This document shows, piece by piece, positions 6,735 to 14,326 of a DNA stretch of 18,981 nt. The notes below the pieces were generated by a model. It was not told the origin of the DNA. It saw nothing but the letters and a program-made list of their open reading frames with translations, and made no database searches. Source of the stretch: an uncultured Clostridia bacterium (GTDB lineage Bacteria > Bacillota > Clostridia > Christensenellales > Borkfalkiaceae); NCBI GenBank assembly GCA_934249265.1, contig CAKQKQ010000031.1, positions 1 to 18,981 on the forward strand, read 5' to 3'. The position numbers and the translations under genes were made by a program. The first letter of the stretch is position 1. The number at the start of each line of letters is the position of its first letter.

Positions 6735-8477
6735 ATGAAAAAGAAAAAGACTTTTCAACCCGACAAAATCAAGTCGTATTTCGGTATAGAGTGGCTGTCG
6801 TTGACTTTGGTGACTATTTCGGGTTTAATTTACAACGTGGGTTTAATTTCAACGCCGTGGTTTGAAGGTAGGCTCGCTCAATGTCTTGCGGATATTTTAG
6901 GCGGCAACGAAACGGCGGCAAAAATGGCTACGCTCGTGATTTTTTATATCGGCGTTACGCTTGCGGTGCAGTTGGCGAGGTTTGTCAAGCGTTTTTACGT
7001 GCGCCGTTTTGCCAACAACGTCAATAAAAAAATGAAAGGCGTGCTGTATGCTAATTTGGTAAGGCAAAGCAAAGCCGCATTGCAAGAAGAAGGCGTGGGC
7101 GAAATTATGACCAAAGCCGTGTCCGACGTGGACGATTGCGTCGAGGGTATGCGCAAATTCACCACCGAAATTTTCGATACGGGCGTTGCGTTCGTCGGTT
7201 ATGCGGTTATGCTTTTTGTTTACGATTGGCGTTTGGCACTTTGTTGTCTTGCGTTTACGCCGATATCTTATTTTTGCGCGGCAAAGATGAAAAAACCCGT
7301 GCAACGTGCTGGCGCGGCTTATAAAAAAGCGGCGGCAAATTTGGGCGCGGCAACGCTTGACAGAGCGGAAAACGCAGTGACTTACCGTGTTTACGGCTGT
7401 GAAGAGGCGCGCGAAGAAAAATACGAAAAAGCCCTTGAAAACTACGAAAAAACAGCGATAAAAAGCAACGTTTGGCAGTCGGCGTTGCCACCGCTTTATT
7501 TGGCGATATCGTGCGCGGGCGTGCTGTTTATTTTGTGGTTCGGCGCAAAAAACGTGCTCGGCACGGGTTGGAGCGTTTGGGATATCGCGGCGTTTACAAC
7601 TTTTACGTCGTGCTTTACAAAATTGACTGTAAAATCGTCAAAGGTTGCAAAACTTTTCAATTCGGTGCAAAAAGCCGAAGTCTCGTGGAAAAGAATAAAA
7701 CCGCTGCTCAATTCTCCGCAACCGCTCGAGCAGTTAAACGAGGCAAAACCCGCCGATTTAAGTATAAAGAATCTCTCGTTTGCGTACGGAAAAGAGCCTA
7801 TTTTTTCGGGACTTTCATTGAGCGTTCACATTGGCGAAATCGTGGGAATAACGGGCTCGGTCGCTTGCGGGAAATCTACATTGGGTCGGGCGTTTTTATG
7901 CGAAACGCCGTACGGCGGCTCGATTAAATTCGGCGATAAAGAACTGTCGGAATTGTCCCAACGCGAACTTGCCGGCATAGTCGGTTATTTAGGACACGAC
8001 CCCGAACTCAGCGCAGATTCAATTAAAAACAACGTGCTTTACGGCAGCGATTTAAACGAGGAAGAATATCTCTCTTTGGCGGCGTTAAAAGACGAAACTT
8101 TCGCTATGGAAAACGGAGTAGATACAGTGATTGGCAGCAGCGGCACGAGACTTTCGGGCGGGCAGGCTCAAAGGCTTGCGCTTGCGCGTACGCTTGCTCA
8201 CCCTCGCCCGATAATGATTTTAGACGACCCGTTTTCCGCTCTCGACCGCAAAACCGAGGACATTATATTTAAAAATTTGCAAGACTACGCAAAAGATAAA
8301 ATAGTGTTTTTAATTTCGCACAGACTTTATCATTTTCCGCAAATGCAAAAAATTATATTTATGGAAGACGGAAAAACTTTCGTCGGCACGCACGAAAGTT
8401 TAATGACGTCGGTTGCGGCTTACCGCAGACTTTACGAAAGCCAAACGGGAGGTGAAAAACATGAAGACCGAGAATAA
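6735..8477 (+). CDS. ABC exporter half-transporter, subunit A (degenerate Walker B)
   Basis: This 580-residue half-transporter has a membrane domain (about 20-310, helices near 22-40, 64-82, 148-183 and 250-275) fused to an ATPase domain. The ATPase has Walker A GSVACGKS (374-381), a canonical signature LSGGQ (473-477), Walker B ending D497-D498 and the switch His529. The catalytic Glu after Walker B is Asp498, as in one subunit of heterodimeric exporters such as TM287/288. The Q-loop Gln appears replaced by His421 (YLGHDP where YVPQDP is usual). AGGGG precedes the ATG. Its stop overlaps the next gene by 17 bases, so the two are probably made in equal amounts and form a heterodimer. Drug, peptide or lipid export is likely; the substrate is unknown. 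Confidence 0.9.
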   Translation: MKKKKTFQPDKIKSYFGIEWLSLTLVTISGLIYNVGLISTPWFEGRLAQCLADILGGNETAAKMATLVIFYIGVTLAVQLARFVKRFYVRRFANNVNKKMKGVLYANLVRQSKAALQEEGVGEIMTKAVSDVDDCVEGMRKFTTEIFDTGVAFVGYAVMLFVYDWRLALCCLAFTPISYFCAAKMKKPVQRAGAAYKKAAANLGAATLDRAENAVTYRVYGCEEAREEKYEKALENYEKTAIKSNVWQSALPPLYLAISCAGVLFILWFGAKNVLGTGWSVWDIAAFTTFTSCFTKLTVKSSKVAKLFNSVQKAEVSWKRIKPLLNSPQPLEQLNEAKPADLSIKNLSFAYGKEPIFSGLSLSVHIGEIVGITGSVACGKSTLGRAFLCETPYGGSIKFGDKELSELSQRELAGIVGYLGHDPELSADSIKNNVLYGSDLNEEEYLSLAALKDETFAMENGVDTVIGSSGTRLSGGQAQRLALARTLAHPRPIMILDDPFSALDRKTEDIIFKNLQDYAKDKIVFLISHRLYHFPQMQKIIFMEDGKTFVGTHESLMTSVAAYRRLYESQTGGEKHEDRE

Positions 8478-10107
8478 AAACGGAGTTTTTACCGCCTTAA
8501 AAACGGCAATTAAATATCATCGTTTTTTAAGTTTTTGCACGGTTGTGTGTGTGGCGGCTTCGGTTGTCGCGTCGCTCGTGCCGCCGCTGTTACTTGCCAA
8601 AGTAATCGATAAATTGACGGCGGGCGTTTATCCGTCGTTTGTGGCGGTACTTGCGTATTTTTTGAGCCTTTTAGCCGAAGGAGTGCTTTCTTCCGCGCAA
8701 GAAACTTTGCTTACGATTTTAGGACAAAAAATGACCCATGCGTTAAGGTCGGAAATGTCGCAAAAACTCACCAAATTACCCGCAAGCACTTTGTCGAAAC
8801 AAAACCCCGGTGAGGTGGTTGCACGTTTTTCGGGAGACGTGGACACGGTCGAGGCGTTGTTTACTTCGGGTATAATCGGTATGATAGCCGACGCGTGCCG
8901 AATTATATCGATTTTGGGCGTTATCGCCGTGAAAAACACGGGACTTGCGCTCGTGCTTTTGTTGATACTTCCCGTGTTTGCGATTTTTACGCGCAAAGTT
9001 CAAAAAAAGACGCTTTCGGCTCAACTTGAAAACCGTCGCGCTGTAGCCGCCGTGTCGGGGCAAGTGCCCGAAACTTTACATAATATCCGCACAATTCGAC
9101 TACTCGGGGCAGAAGATTATATGGAAGAGCGTTATGACAAGCGCATTAGCGAAAGTTACGCCGCAGTGGAAAAGACCAATTTTTACGACGCGGTTTATTC
9201 ACCCGTGGTGTTGCTTTTAAATGCGGTTGTCGTGGGTATCGTAATGCTTTTATCGGCATCGGGCAAAGCGCAAATTTTAAAACTTTTCGGCATGTCGGTA
9301 GGTACTTCGGTTGCCGTAATCAATTATATATCGCGTATTTTTTCGCCTATCGAAAGTCTCGGCATGGAAATTCAAACTATTCAGTCGGCAATGGCGGGCA
9401 TAAAGCGAATAGATGCGTTTTTAGACCAAAACGAGCGTGAAATTCCTAAAGAAAACGACGGCACTGTTCGCGGCGACGTAGTGTTTTCTCACGTGACGTT
9501 CGGCTATAGCGAAAAGCCCGTGCTTTGCGATTTTTCCATGACGGTAAAAGAGGGCGAACAAATTACTTTAATCGGCAGAACGGGCGCGGGCAAAAGCACG
9601 GTGTTTAGGCTTTTGTCGGGTCTATACCGCCCGCAAGAAGGGACTATAACCATAGGCGGCACAGACGTAAACAAAATCACCGACAGTCAACGGCGTTTTT
9701 GCATTGGTTGCGTAGAGCAGCATTTTTCACGCGTATCGGGCAGTGTGCTCGAACAAATAACTCTCGGCGACCCGCGCATTACCGAAGAAATGGCTAAAGA
9801 TGCGGCAAAACTTGCGGGTATCGATTCGGCTATCGAGACTCTTCCCGACGGTTATGATATGGTGTGCGCCGAAGAGGGGTTGTTTTCGCAAGGCGAGTGG
9901 CAACTTTTATCCATCGCCCGCGCGGCGGCGGCAAACCCCGCTGTGCTGTTGCTTGACGAAATCACGGCAAATTTAGACGCCGAAACCGAGGCGAAAGTGC
10001 TTGAAGCGTTGCGCCGAGCGTCAAAAGGGCGTACCGTTCTTTCCGTTTCGCACCGCATTTATGAAAATTTCGGCGGCAAAACCATTGAAATTAAACCGCT
10101 GTCTTAA
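8461..10107 (+). CDS. ABC exporter half-transporter, subunit B (degenerate signature)
   Basis: I place the start at the ATG at 8461, five bases after GGAGGTG, rather than at an upstream in-frame ATG at 8413 that lacks such a site. This gives 548 residues. A membrane domain (about 20-310) is followed by an ATPase domain with Walker A GRTGAGKS (372-379), Gln420 in the Q-loop, Walker B with catalytic Glu500 and switch His531. The signature motif is degenerate, FSQGE (475-479) instead of LSGGQ. Paired with subunit A, this leaves one competent ATP site (Walker motifs of B with LSGGQ of A) and one degenerate site (Walker motifs of A with FSQGE of B), the standard design of asymmetric heterodimeric exporters. 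No clear terminator follows the gene. Confidence 0.92.
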   Translation: MKTENKNGVFTALKTAIKYHRFLSFCTVVCVAASVVASLVPPLLLAKVIDKLTAGVYPSFVAVLAYFLSLLAEGVLSSAQETLLTILGQKMTHALRSEMSQKLTKLPASTLSKQNPGEVVARFSGDVDTVEALFTSGIIGMIADACRIISILGVIAVKNTGLALVLLLILPVFAIFTRKVQKKTLSAQLENRRAVAAVSGQVPETLHNIRTIRLLGAEDYMEERYDKRISESYAAVEKTNFYDAVYSPVVLLLNAVVVGIVMLLSASGKAQILKLFGMSVGTSVAVINYISRIFSPIESLGMEIQTIQSAMAGIKRIDAFLDQNEREIPKENDGTVRGDVVFSHVTFGYSEKPVLCDFSMTVKEGEQITLIGRTGAGKSTVFRLLSGLYRPQEGTITIGGTDVNKITDSQRRFCIGCVEQHFSRVSGSVLEQITLGDPRITEEMAKDAAKLAGIDSAIETLPDGYDMVCAEEGLFSQGEWQLLSIARAAAANPAVLLLDEITANLDAETEAKVLEALRRASKGRTVLSVSHRIYENFGGKTIEIKPLS

Positions 10108-10167
10108 ATAAATTTACAAACCCAATTAAAGTTTTAAAATTTTTAAAATCGAAACTATAAAAAACGC

Positions 10168-10197
10168 TTGACGAGTCACGTGAGTTTCGCATATAAT
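10168..10197 (+). promoter_or_regulatory. Promoter of the riboswitch-controlled operon
   Basis: TTGACG (10168-10173) and TATAAT (10192-10197) are spaced by 18 bases. The start near 10204 lies just before the riboswitch aptamer. Bases 10108-10167 between this and the ABC gene are AT-rich and show no clear signal. Confidence 0.8.
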
Positions 10198-10204
10198 AAA
10201 ATCG

Positions 10205-10300
10205 ACTTTTGGGGAGTAGTCGGCGGCTAAAACCGCGGTGAAATCGTCAATCTCGGGTAAAAAAAGCCCCGGTTTCATTGTTTGCGACAAGACCATACCG
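10205..10300 (+). ncRNA. yybP-ykoY manganese riboswitch
   Basis: The leader carries the two hallmark elements of this family: GGGGAGTAG at 10211-10219 and CAAGACC at 10288-10294. Between them are a P2 hairpin (GCGG 10223-10226 with CCGC 10233-10236), a P3 helix (TGAAA 10239-10243 with TTTCA 10273-10277), the internal loop TCGTCAAT (10244-10251) and a P4 helix (CGGG 10254-10257 with CCCG 10268-10271). The order and loop sequence match the Lactococcus lactis yybP aptamer as I recall it. Members of the family sense Mn2+. P1 is short and contains a mismatch. The match was made by eye without a covariance model. Confidence 0.88.
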
Positions 10301-10322
10301 TTTTTTCGGCATGGTCTTTTTT
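10289..10322 (+). terminator. Riboswitch expression-platform terminator
   Basis: GACCATACCG (10291-10300) pairs with CGGCATGGTC (10307-10316), with one A-C mismatch and a T6 loop, followed by a T run to 10322. The 5' arm contains the GACC of the aptamer's CAAGACC motif, so aptamer and terminator are mutually exclusive. Metal binding should therefore allow read-through into the downstream genes. Confidence 0.85.
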
Positions 10323-10458
10323 ATATATCAAACGCATTTTCTTTGCGTTTAAAATCGTTTTTTGTTTTTTTAAACGTGTTTTTACAAAAGGAAATGGGGC
10401 GATAATAAAAAGGCAAAGTTAAGTCCCCGCAAAATTTTTTACAATTTAAAGGAGAAGT
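10323..10458 (+). other. Leader between riboswitch terminator and the OadB-like gene
   Basis: This 136-base leader segment holds a 7-bp hairpin (AAACGCA with TGCGTTT, about 10330-10351) and a GGGG/CCCC complementarity (about 10396 and 10424). A strong AAAGGAG (10448-10454) lies just before the ATG. I see no coding sequence in it. Confidence 0.5.
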
Positions 10459-11571
10459 ATGGATTTTTTATTGCAAACGCTTAAAGCGGTAACGTACAAA
10501 GACGTTATTATGTGGGTAATAGGACTCGTGCTTATTTACCTCGCTATCAAAAAAGAAATGGAACCCGCACTTTTGCTCCCGATAGGTTTCGGAGTTATTT
10601 TGGTAAACATTCCGTTTTCAAACGTAATCAATTCCGAAGAGGGCGCGGGAATAATTCAGTGGCTGTTTGAAATCGGTATCGAGGCGTCGGAGGCGTTGCC
10701 GATTTTGTTGTTTATCGGCATCGGCGCGATGATAGACTTCGAGCCGCTTATAATCAACCCAAAACTTATGATTATGGGCGCGTTTGCGCAAATAGGCATA
10801 TTCCTCACGCTGATATTGGCTGTGCTTTTGGGTTTTCCGCTTAAAGATGCGGCTTCGGTCGGCATAATCGGCGCGGCGGACGGACCGACTTCTATACTCG
10901 TCGCAATGAGACTGCAAAGCAGTTATTTAGGACCTATTATGGTCGTGGCGTATTCTTATATGGCACTCGTGCCGATGATTCAACCCGCCGTCATTAAATG
11001 CGTAACGACTAAAAAAGAACGTTTAATTCGCATGCAATACAGCAACCGTCACGCGTCAAAAACGGTAAAAATTTTGTTCCCGATAGTCATTACGTTGGTT
11101 GCGGGCATAATCGCGCCCAAGAGTCTTGCGCTAATCGGCTTTTTGATGTTCGGCAACTTGATAAGAGAGTGCGGCGTGCTTGACGGACTTGCCGAAACCG
11201 CGCAAAACGCGCTTGCAAATTTAATCACGCTTATACTCGGCATTACGATCGCTTTCCAAATGCGTGCCGAAGAATTTTTACAACTTAAAACTTTAATGAT
11301 AATGGGTCTTGGCTTGTTTGCGTTTATTTTCGACACGATAGGCGGCGTAATGTGCGCAAAAGTTATCAATATTTTCGCAAAAGAAAAAATCAACCCCATG
11401 ATAGGCGCGGCGGGCATTTCGGCATTCCCCATGTCGGCGCGCGTAATACACAAAATGGGTCTTAAAGAGGACAAGAGCAACTATTTATTGATGCACGCGG
11501 TAGGCACAAACGTGTCCGGTCAAGTGGCTTCGGCAATAGTCGGCGGCTTGATTTTAGGACTTATAGGATAA
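10459..11571 (+). CDS. Sodium ion-translocating decarboxylase beta subunit (OadB/GcdB/MmdB family)
   Basis: This 370-residue polytopic membrane protein resembles the beta subunit of biotin-dependent Na+-pumping decarboxylases, which couples carboxybiotin decarboxylation to Na+ export. Family blocks are clear: LLFIGIGAMIDF (83-94), GIIGAADGPTS (135-145), INPMIGAAGISAFPMSARV (311-329) and LLMHAVGTNVSG (343-354). Residues implicated in Na+ transport in Klebsiella OadB all have counterparts at the same spacing: D141 (D203), Y167 (Y229), N312 (N373), G316 (G377) and S321 (S382). It is preceded by a manganese riboswitch and followed by a small gamma-like gene. No alpha (carboxyltransferase) or biotin-carrier gene is in the window. 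It may partner an alpha subunit encoded elsewhere or act alone as a cation transporter. Confidence 0.92.
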   Translation: MDFLLQTLKAVTYKDVIMWVIGLVLIYLAIKKEMEPALLLPIGFGVILVNIPFSNVINSEEGAGIIQWLFEIGIEASEALPILLFIGIGAMIDFEPLIINPKLMIMGAFAQIGIFLTLILAVLLGFPLKDAASVGIIGAADGPTSILVAMRLQSSYLGPIMVVAYSYMALVPMIQPAVIKCVTTKKERLIRMQYSNRHASKTVKILFPIVITLVAGIIAPKSLALIGFLMFGNLIRECGVLDGLAETAQNALANLITLILGITIAFQMRAEEFLQLKTLMIMGLGLFAFIFDTIGGVMCAKVINIFAKEKINPMIGAAGISAFPMSARVIHKMGLKEDKSNYLLMHAVGTNVSGQVASAIVGGLILGLIG

Positions 11572-11584
11572 GGAGGAAATATAT

Positions 11585-11791
11585 ATGAATTGGCTTTTAC
11601 TCGCGATGAGCGCGCAACAAAAAACCGACTTAAAAAAGGCTTTTGAAATATTTTGGAAGGGCATGGTAGCCGTGGTGCTTACCGTTGTAATTATTATGAC
11701 TATCACTTATATAATGCAAGCGATATCTAAAAAAGCGCAAGACAAAAAGAATGAAAAAGCGAATAGCGACAACGACGACAAACAAGAGTAA
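11585..11791 (+). CDS. Small OadG-like (decarboxylase gamma) membrane protein
   Basis: This 68-residue protein has one transmembrane helix (about 25-46, starting KGMVAVVLTVVIIM) followed by a highly charged Lys/Asp/Glu-rich tail. That is the architecture of decarboxylase gamma subunits (OadG), which help assemble the complex and bind metal through the tail in some species. AAGGAGG overlaps the stop of the beta-subunit gene 13 bases upstream of the ATG, so the two genes are cotranscribed. Sequence identity in this family is low, so the assignment rests on topology and position. I see no His cluster of the kind reported for the Zn-binding tail of Klebsiella OadG. Confidence 0.7.
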   Translation: MNWLLLAMSAQQKTDLKKAFEIFWKGMVAVVLTVVIIMTITYIMQAISKKAQDKKNEKANSDNDDKQE

Positions 11792-11803
11792 ATAAAGATA
11801 AAT

Positions 11804-11841
11804 TGTCCGCTTTGATGCATACGTATTGCGTAAAAACGACA
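11804..11841. repeat. 38-bp intergenic palindrome, copy 2
   Basis: Centred at 11822/11823 on ATACGT, with right half TTGCGTAAAAACGACA. It begins 12 bases after the OadG-like stop and aligns without gaps to the copies at 5607 and 14001. Confidence 0.7.
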
Positions 11842-11856
11842 GAAAATTTTAATTAT

Positions 11857-11888
11857 GCCCGCACTTTTTTAAAAGCGCGGGCGTTTTT
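11857..11888 (+). terminator. Intrinsic terminator of the oadB-oadG operon
   Basis: GCCCGCACTTTT (11857-11868) pairs with AAAAGCGCGGGC (11871-11882), with one A-C mismatch, followed by a T run ending at 11888. It lies 65 bases after the OadG-like gene. Confidence 0.85.
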
Positions 11889-11946
11889 ATATGGCGATGA
11901 TTTTGAATTAAGATATAGCGATTAAATTTTTAATAAACGGCAAGTG

Positions 11947-11975
11947 TTTACTTTTTGTTTAAATTATGTTAAAAT
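11947..11975 (+). promoter_or_regulatory. Promoter for the 12021 gene
   Basis: TTTACT (11947-11952), a 17-base spacer and TAAAAT (11970-11975) with an upstream TGT extended -10 predict a start near 11982, about 40 bases before the ATG. Confidence 0.65.
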
Positions 11976-12020
11976 TGAAGAAATAAAAATTAAAGATAAC
12001 GGGAAAAACGGTATAGATTT

Positions 12021-13097
12021 ATGGAAATTTTGTTTTGGATATTGTTTCCCTTGACGATGGCGCTTACTTTTTGCGTGTTGTTTAAAGGGAAAGAAAAAGA
12101 AGAAAAACGACTCGACAAAAATAGTTTGTATAAAATAAAAATGGGGTCGAGTTTTAAATATTTCTTTTTGGTTTGCATGGCGTTGACTTTAATTGCCGCC
12201 GTAACCGTTTTAATCTTTTGCATTATCGATAAAAACGGCATAGCGTTTTCCGGTAAAATGGCGTTGATTTCGGTAATTTTATTTTTCTTTTTGGTGGGGC
12301 TGTTTGGCTACGTTTACGTTAAATATTTTTACTTGATAATCACCGATAATTCGATAATACAAGTAAAGGGTTTTACCAAAAAAGAAATACCTTATGAAAA
12401 GATTAAGTTTATGTCTACGCCTAAGGCGAGTATCGACTCGCTAATTGCGTACGATGAAGATTACGTGCCGTTGTTTTCTGCCGATCGTTCTTTCGTGGGT
12501 ATTGACAAATTAATTCAAACGCTGAAGGATAAACGTGTCGAAGAAATCGCAAAAGTAACCCAAAAAGATATATCTCCAGACAATTTTGCGTATAAAAAAT
12601 ACGCTAAAAAAGTTAAAATCAACAATTTAAAATACATTTTATTGGGTTTTGGCTTATTGCTTTTGGCGATATTTGCAATGGCAACTCCGCAAATCAAGCC
12701 GATTAATTTTTCGGATAAACAAATGACGGCAACTTTGCAGTCGTATAGAAAAGTTGGCGAAGACGTGTTGTTTTTGAAATTTGAAAATTGCGACGAAGAA
12801 TACAGAGTAAACAACGTCGTTTATGAGGTTCTCGACAAAAAAGTTTATTCCGCGCTCAACAAGGGAAAAACCGTCGAACTCGTTTTGTATAACGCAAAAT
12901 CTAAAGATATTTCTCAAATAAAAATCGACGGCAAAATTTATTTAAACAAAGAAGAAGTAATGAAAAATGAAATTGGAAAACGAAAACGCCAAAATCGGCG
13001 ATATAATCATGAAAGTAATTTTGGGTTTGTCGGTTTGTTTGATAGTCGGCGGCGTTGCGCTGCTAATTTATCAAATTGTAGACAAAAAAGCCGTTAA
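12021..13097 (+). CDS. Uncharacterised four-TM protein with PH-like segment; C-terminal tail suspect
   Basis: I do not recognise this 358-residue protein. Hydrophobic helices lie at about 2-21, 47-69, 80-104 and 205-222. Residues 103-170 (YLIITDNSIIQVKGFTKKEIPYEKI...) resemble the PH-like domains of bacterial membrane proteins such as YdbS. Residues 223-311 are a soluble beta-rich segment. From about residue 314 the frame overlaps a 47-codon membrane-protein ORF in another frame, and the composition switches to Arg-rich, unlike the rest. The tail is probably an out-of-frame reading caused by a small indel; in the frame ending TGA at 12968-12970 the gene would overlap the next start as ATGA. 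The ribosome site before 12021 is weak, so the start is uncertain. A promoter lies just upstream. Confidence 0.7.
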   Translation: MEILFWILFPLTMALTFCVLFKGKEKEEKRLDKNSLYKIKMGSSFKYFFLVCMALTLIAAVTVLIFCIIDKNGIAFSGKMALISVILFFFLVGLFGYVYVKYFYLIITDNSIIQVKGFTKKEIPYEKIKFMSTPKASIDSLIAYDEDYVPLFSADRSFVGIDKLIQTLKDKRVEEIAKVTQKDISPDNFAYKKYAKKVKINNLKYILLGFGLLLLAIFAMATPQIKPINFSDKQMTATLQSYRKVGEDVLFLKFENCDEEYRVNNVVYEVLDKKVYSALNKGKTVELVLYNAKSKDISQIKIDGKIYLNKEEVMKNEIGKRKRQNRRYNHESNFGFVGLFDSRRRCAANLSNCRQKSR

Positions 13098-13110
13098 AAA
13101 CGGAGTTTAA
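12967..13110 (+). CDS. Small single-TM membrane protein (47 aa)
   Basis: The ATG at 12967 opens a 47-codon frame ending TAA at 13108-13110. It encodes a charged N-terminus (MKLENENAKIGD), one strong hydrophobic helix (about 15-37, VILGLSVCLIVGGVALLIY) and a basic end. Codon choice and protein character are more gene-like than the Arg-rich product of the overlapping frame. GAAGAAG about ten bases upstream is a weak ribosome site, consistent with translation coupled to the preceding gene. No family is recognised. Confidence 0.55.
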   Translation: MKLENENAKIGDIIMKVILGLSVCLIVGGVALLIYQIVDKKAVKNGV

Positions 13111-13217
13111 AGTAAAAATTGCGTAAAAAACTGTTTGAAATACGCAAACGGCGTTAAGTTTTAAATGCGAAAATTTAATTGACAGTAAAAGGTCGGCGAG
13201 GTTTTGAAGGAGAGTTT

Positions 13218-13982
13218 ATGAAAAAGAAAGACAAAATTTATTTTTATGAATATCCACACGATAAAAAGCGACTGTTTGAAAAATTGCCGCACGGGTTTTC
13301 GACTTTCGGCGATATTTATGTGCAAAAAGAAAACGACGATATGTTTTTTGTCGGCGTTGAAAAAACCGGTCATTCCGACGGCATGTGGTATGTTGCAAAA
13401 ACCGAGGAAGTTGAGGGTAAAACGATAGTTCACGGCAAATTCGTGTATTCTCCCGACAACAGTGGCAACCCGAAAGCAAAAGAAATGACGAAATTTACCG
13501 ATATATTGATGCACATTGTGCTATTTCCGCTTATAATTCTTGCGGCGATTATTAGTTTTGTCGATTTAATATATAGGTTTATCACTAAAAAGCCGAACAA
13601 AAACAAAATTATGGAAATGCGTTTGGATAATTTTATGATGCAAAATCTCGGTTGCAAAAAGGGTGTTCCGCCCAAAAGCGCGCTCGACAAGCGTTTTGAT
13701 TTTCTCGACGAACAAATAAATGAATATAGCCGCATCGAAGAGGGAAACGCTAAACAAAAGTACGATAAATTCAACGAGATATATGCGTACTTGCTTCAAC
13801 TCGACGAAAAAGAAAATTTATCGGTCGAGGGCAAAAAGCCGCTTAAATATCTTCAAAGTATAATAAATGACGAAGGGAAGAATTATTTTTATAAAATGAA
13901 GTTTAGCCCCGCTTGGGATAACGATAGAAAATACGAGATAGGCGTTTGCGTAAAAGGCGACCCTTTAATCAAAAAACTTTAA
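13218..13982 (+). CDS. Uncharacterised single-TM protein (254 aa)
   Basis: The start is set at the ATG at 13218, five bases after AAGGAG (13207-13212). An in-frame TTG at 13179 lacks a ribosome site. The 254-residue product has a soluble N-terminal part (1-95) rich in aromatic and charged residues, one transmembrane helix (about 97-119) followed by a basic stretch (KKPNKNK, 124-130), and a charged helical C-terminal part. I recognise no catalytic motif or family. It sits 107 bases after the small membrane ORF and is followed by palindrome copy 3. Gene order suggests it belongs with the neighbouring membrane proteins, but the role is unknown. Confidence 0.75.
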   Translation: MKKKDKIYFYEYPHDKKRLFEKLPHGFSTFGDIYVQKENDDMFFVGVEKTGHSDGMWYVAKTEEVEGKTIVHGKFVYSPDNSGNPKAKEMTKFTDILMHIVLFPLIILAAIISFVDLIYRFITKKPNKNKIMEMRLDNFMMQNLGCKKGVPPKSALDKRFDFLDEQINEYSRIEEGNAKQKYDKFNEIYAYLLQLDEKENLSVEGKKPLKYLQSIINDEGKNYFYKMKFSPAWDNDRKYEIGVCVKGDPLIKKL

Positions 13983-14000
13983 CATTGCAAAATCAAAAAA

Positions 14001-14038
14001 TGTCGTTTTTACGCGATACGTTTGTCGTAAAATCGACA
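14001..14038. repeat. 38-bp intergenic palindrome, copy 3
   Basis: Arms 14001-14013 and 14026-14038 form a 13-bp stem with a single mismatch around GATACGTTTG-type centre bases. It begins 18 bases after the preceding stop and has the same length and register as copies 1 and 2. Confidence 0.75.
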
Positions 14039-14212
14039 AAATTCGCAAAAATTTAACGTAAACGCAAAATAAATATAGGCTAAAATAATGCCGACGAGCA
14101 TTAAAAAGCGTTGCGATAATTAATTAAAAGGTGTAGCCAACTAATTTAAAAACACTGCCAACGACTATTTAATAATATATAAATTAATATATTAATAAAA
14201 ATCGAAAAACCG

Positions 14213-14241
14213 TTGAAAAAATTTTGAATTTGTGATATAAT
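14213..14241 (+). promoter_or_regulatory. Promoter for the 14327 gene
   Basis: TTGAAA (14213-14218), a 17-base spacer and TATAAT (14236-14241) preceded by an extended TGA. The predicted start near 14248 gives a leader of about 79 bases. Confidence 0.8.
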
Positions 14242-14326
14242 TAATCTACGGCAAAAAATCAAACATATTAAAGGCTTTTTACGTTAAGTCGTATAGTTGC
14301 ACGGTAAAGGGGAAGAGGGGTAAAAA

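Larger units (their letters stand above)
13983..14326. other. 344-bp AT-rich intergenic region
   Basis: No gene is seen. The region holds palindrome copy 3 (14001-14038), a very AT-rich stretch with short TTAATATATTAA-type palindromes (about 14170-14200) and the promoter at 14213-14241. Confidence 0.75.
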
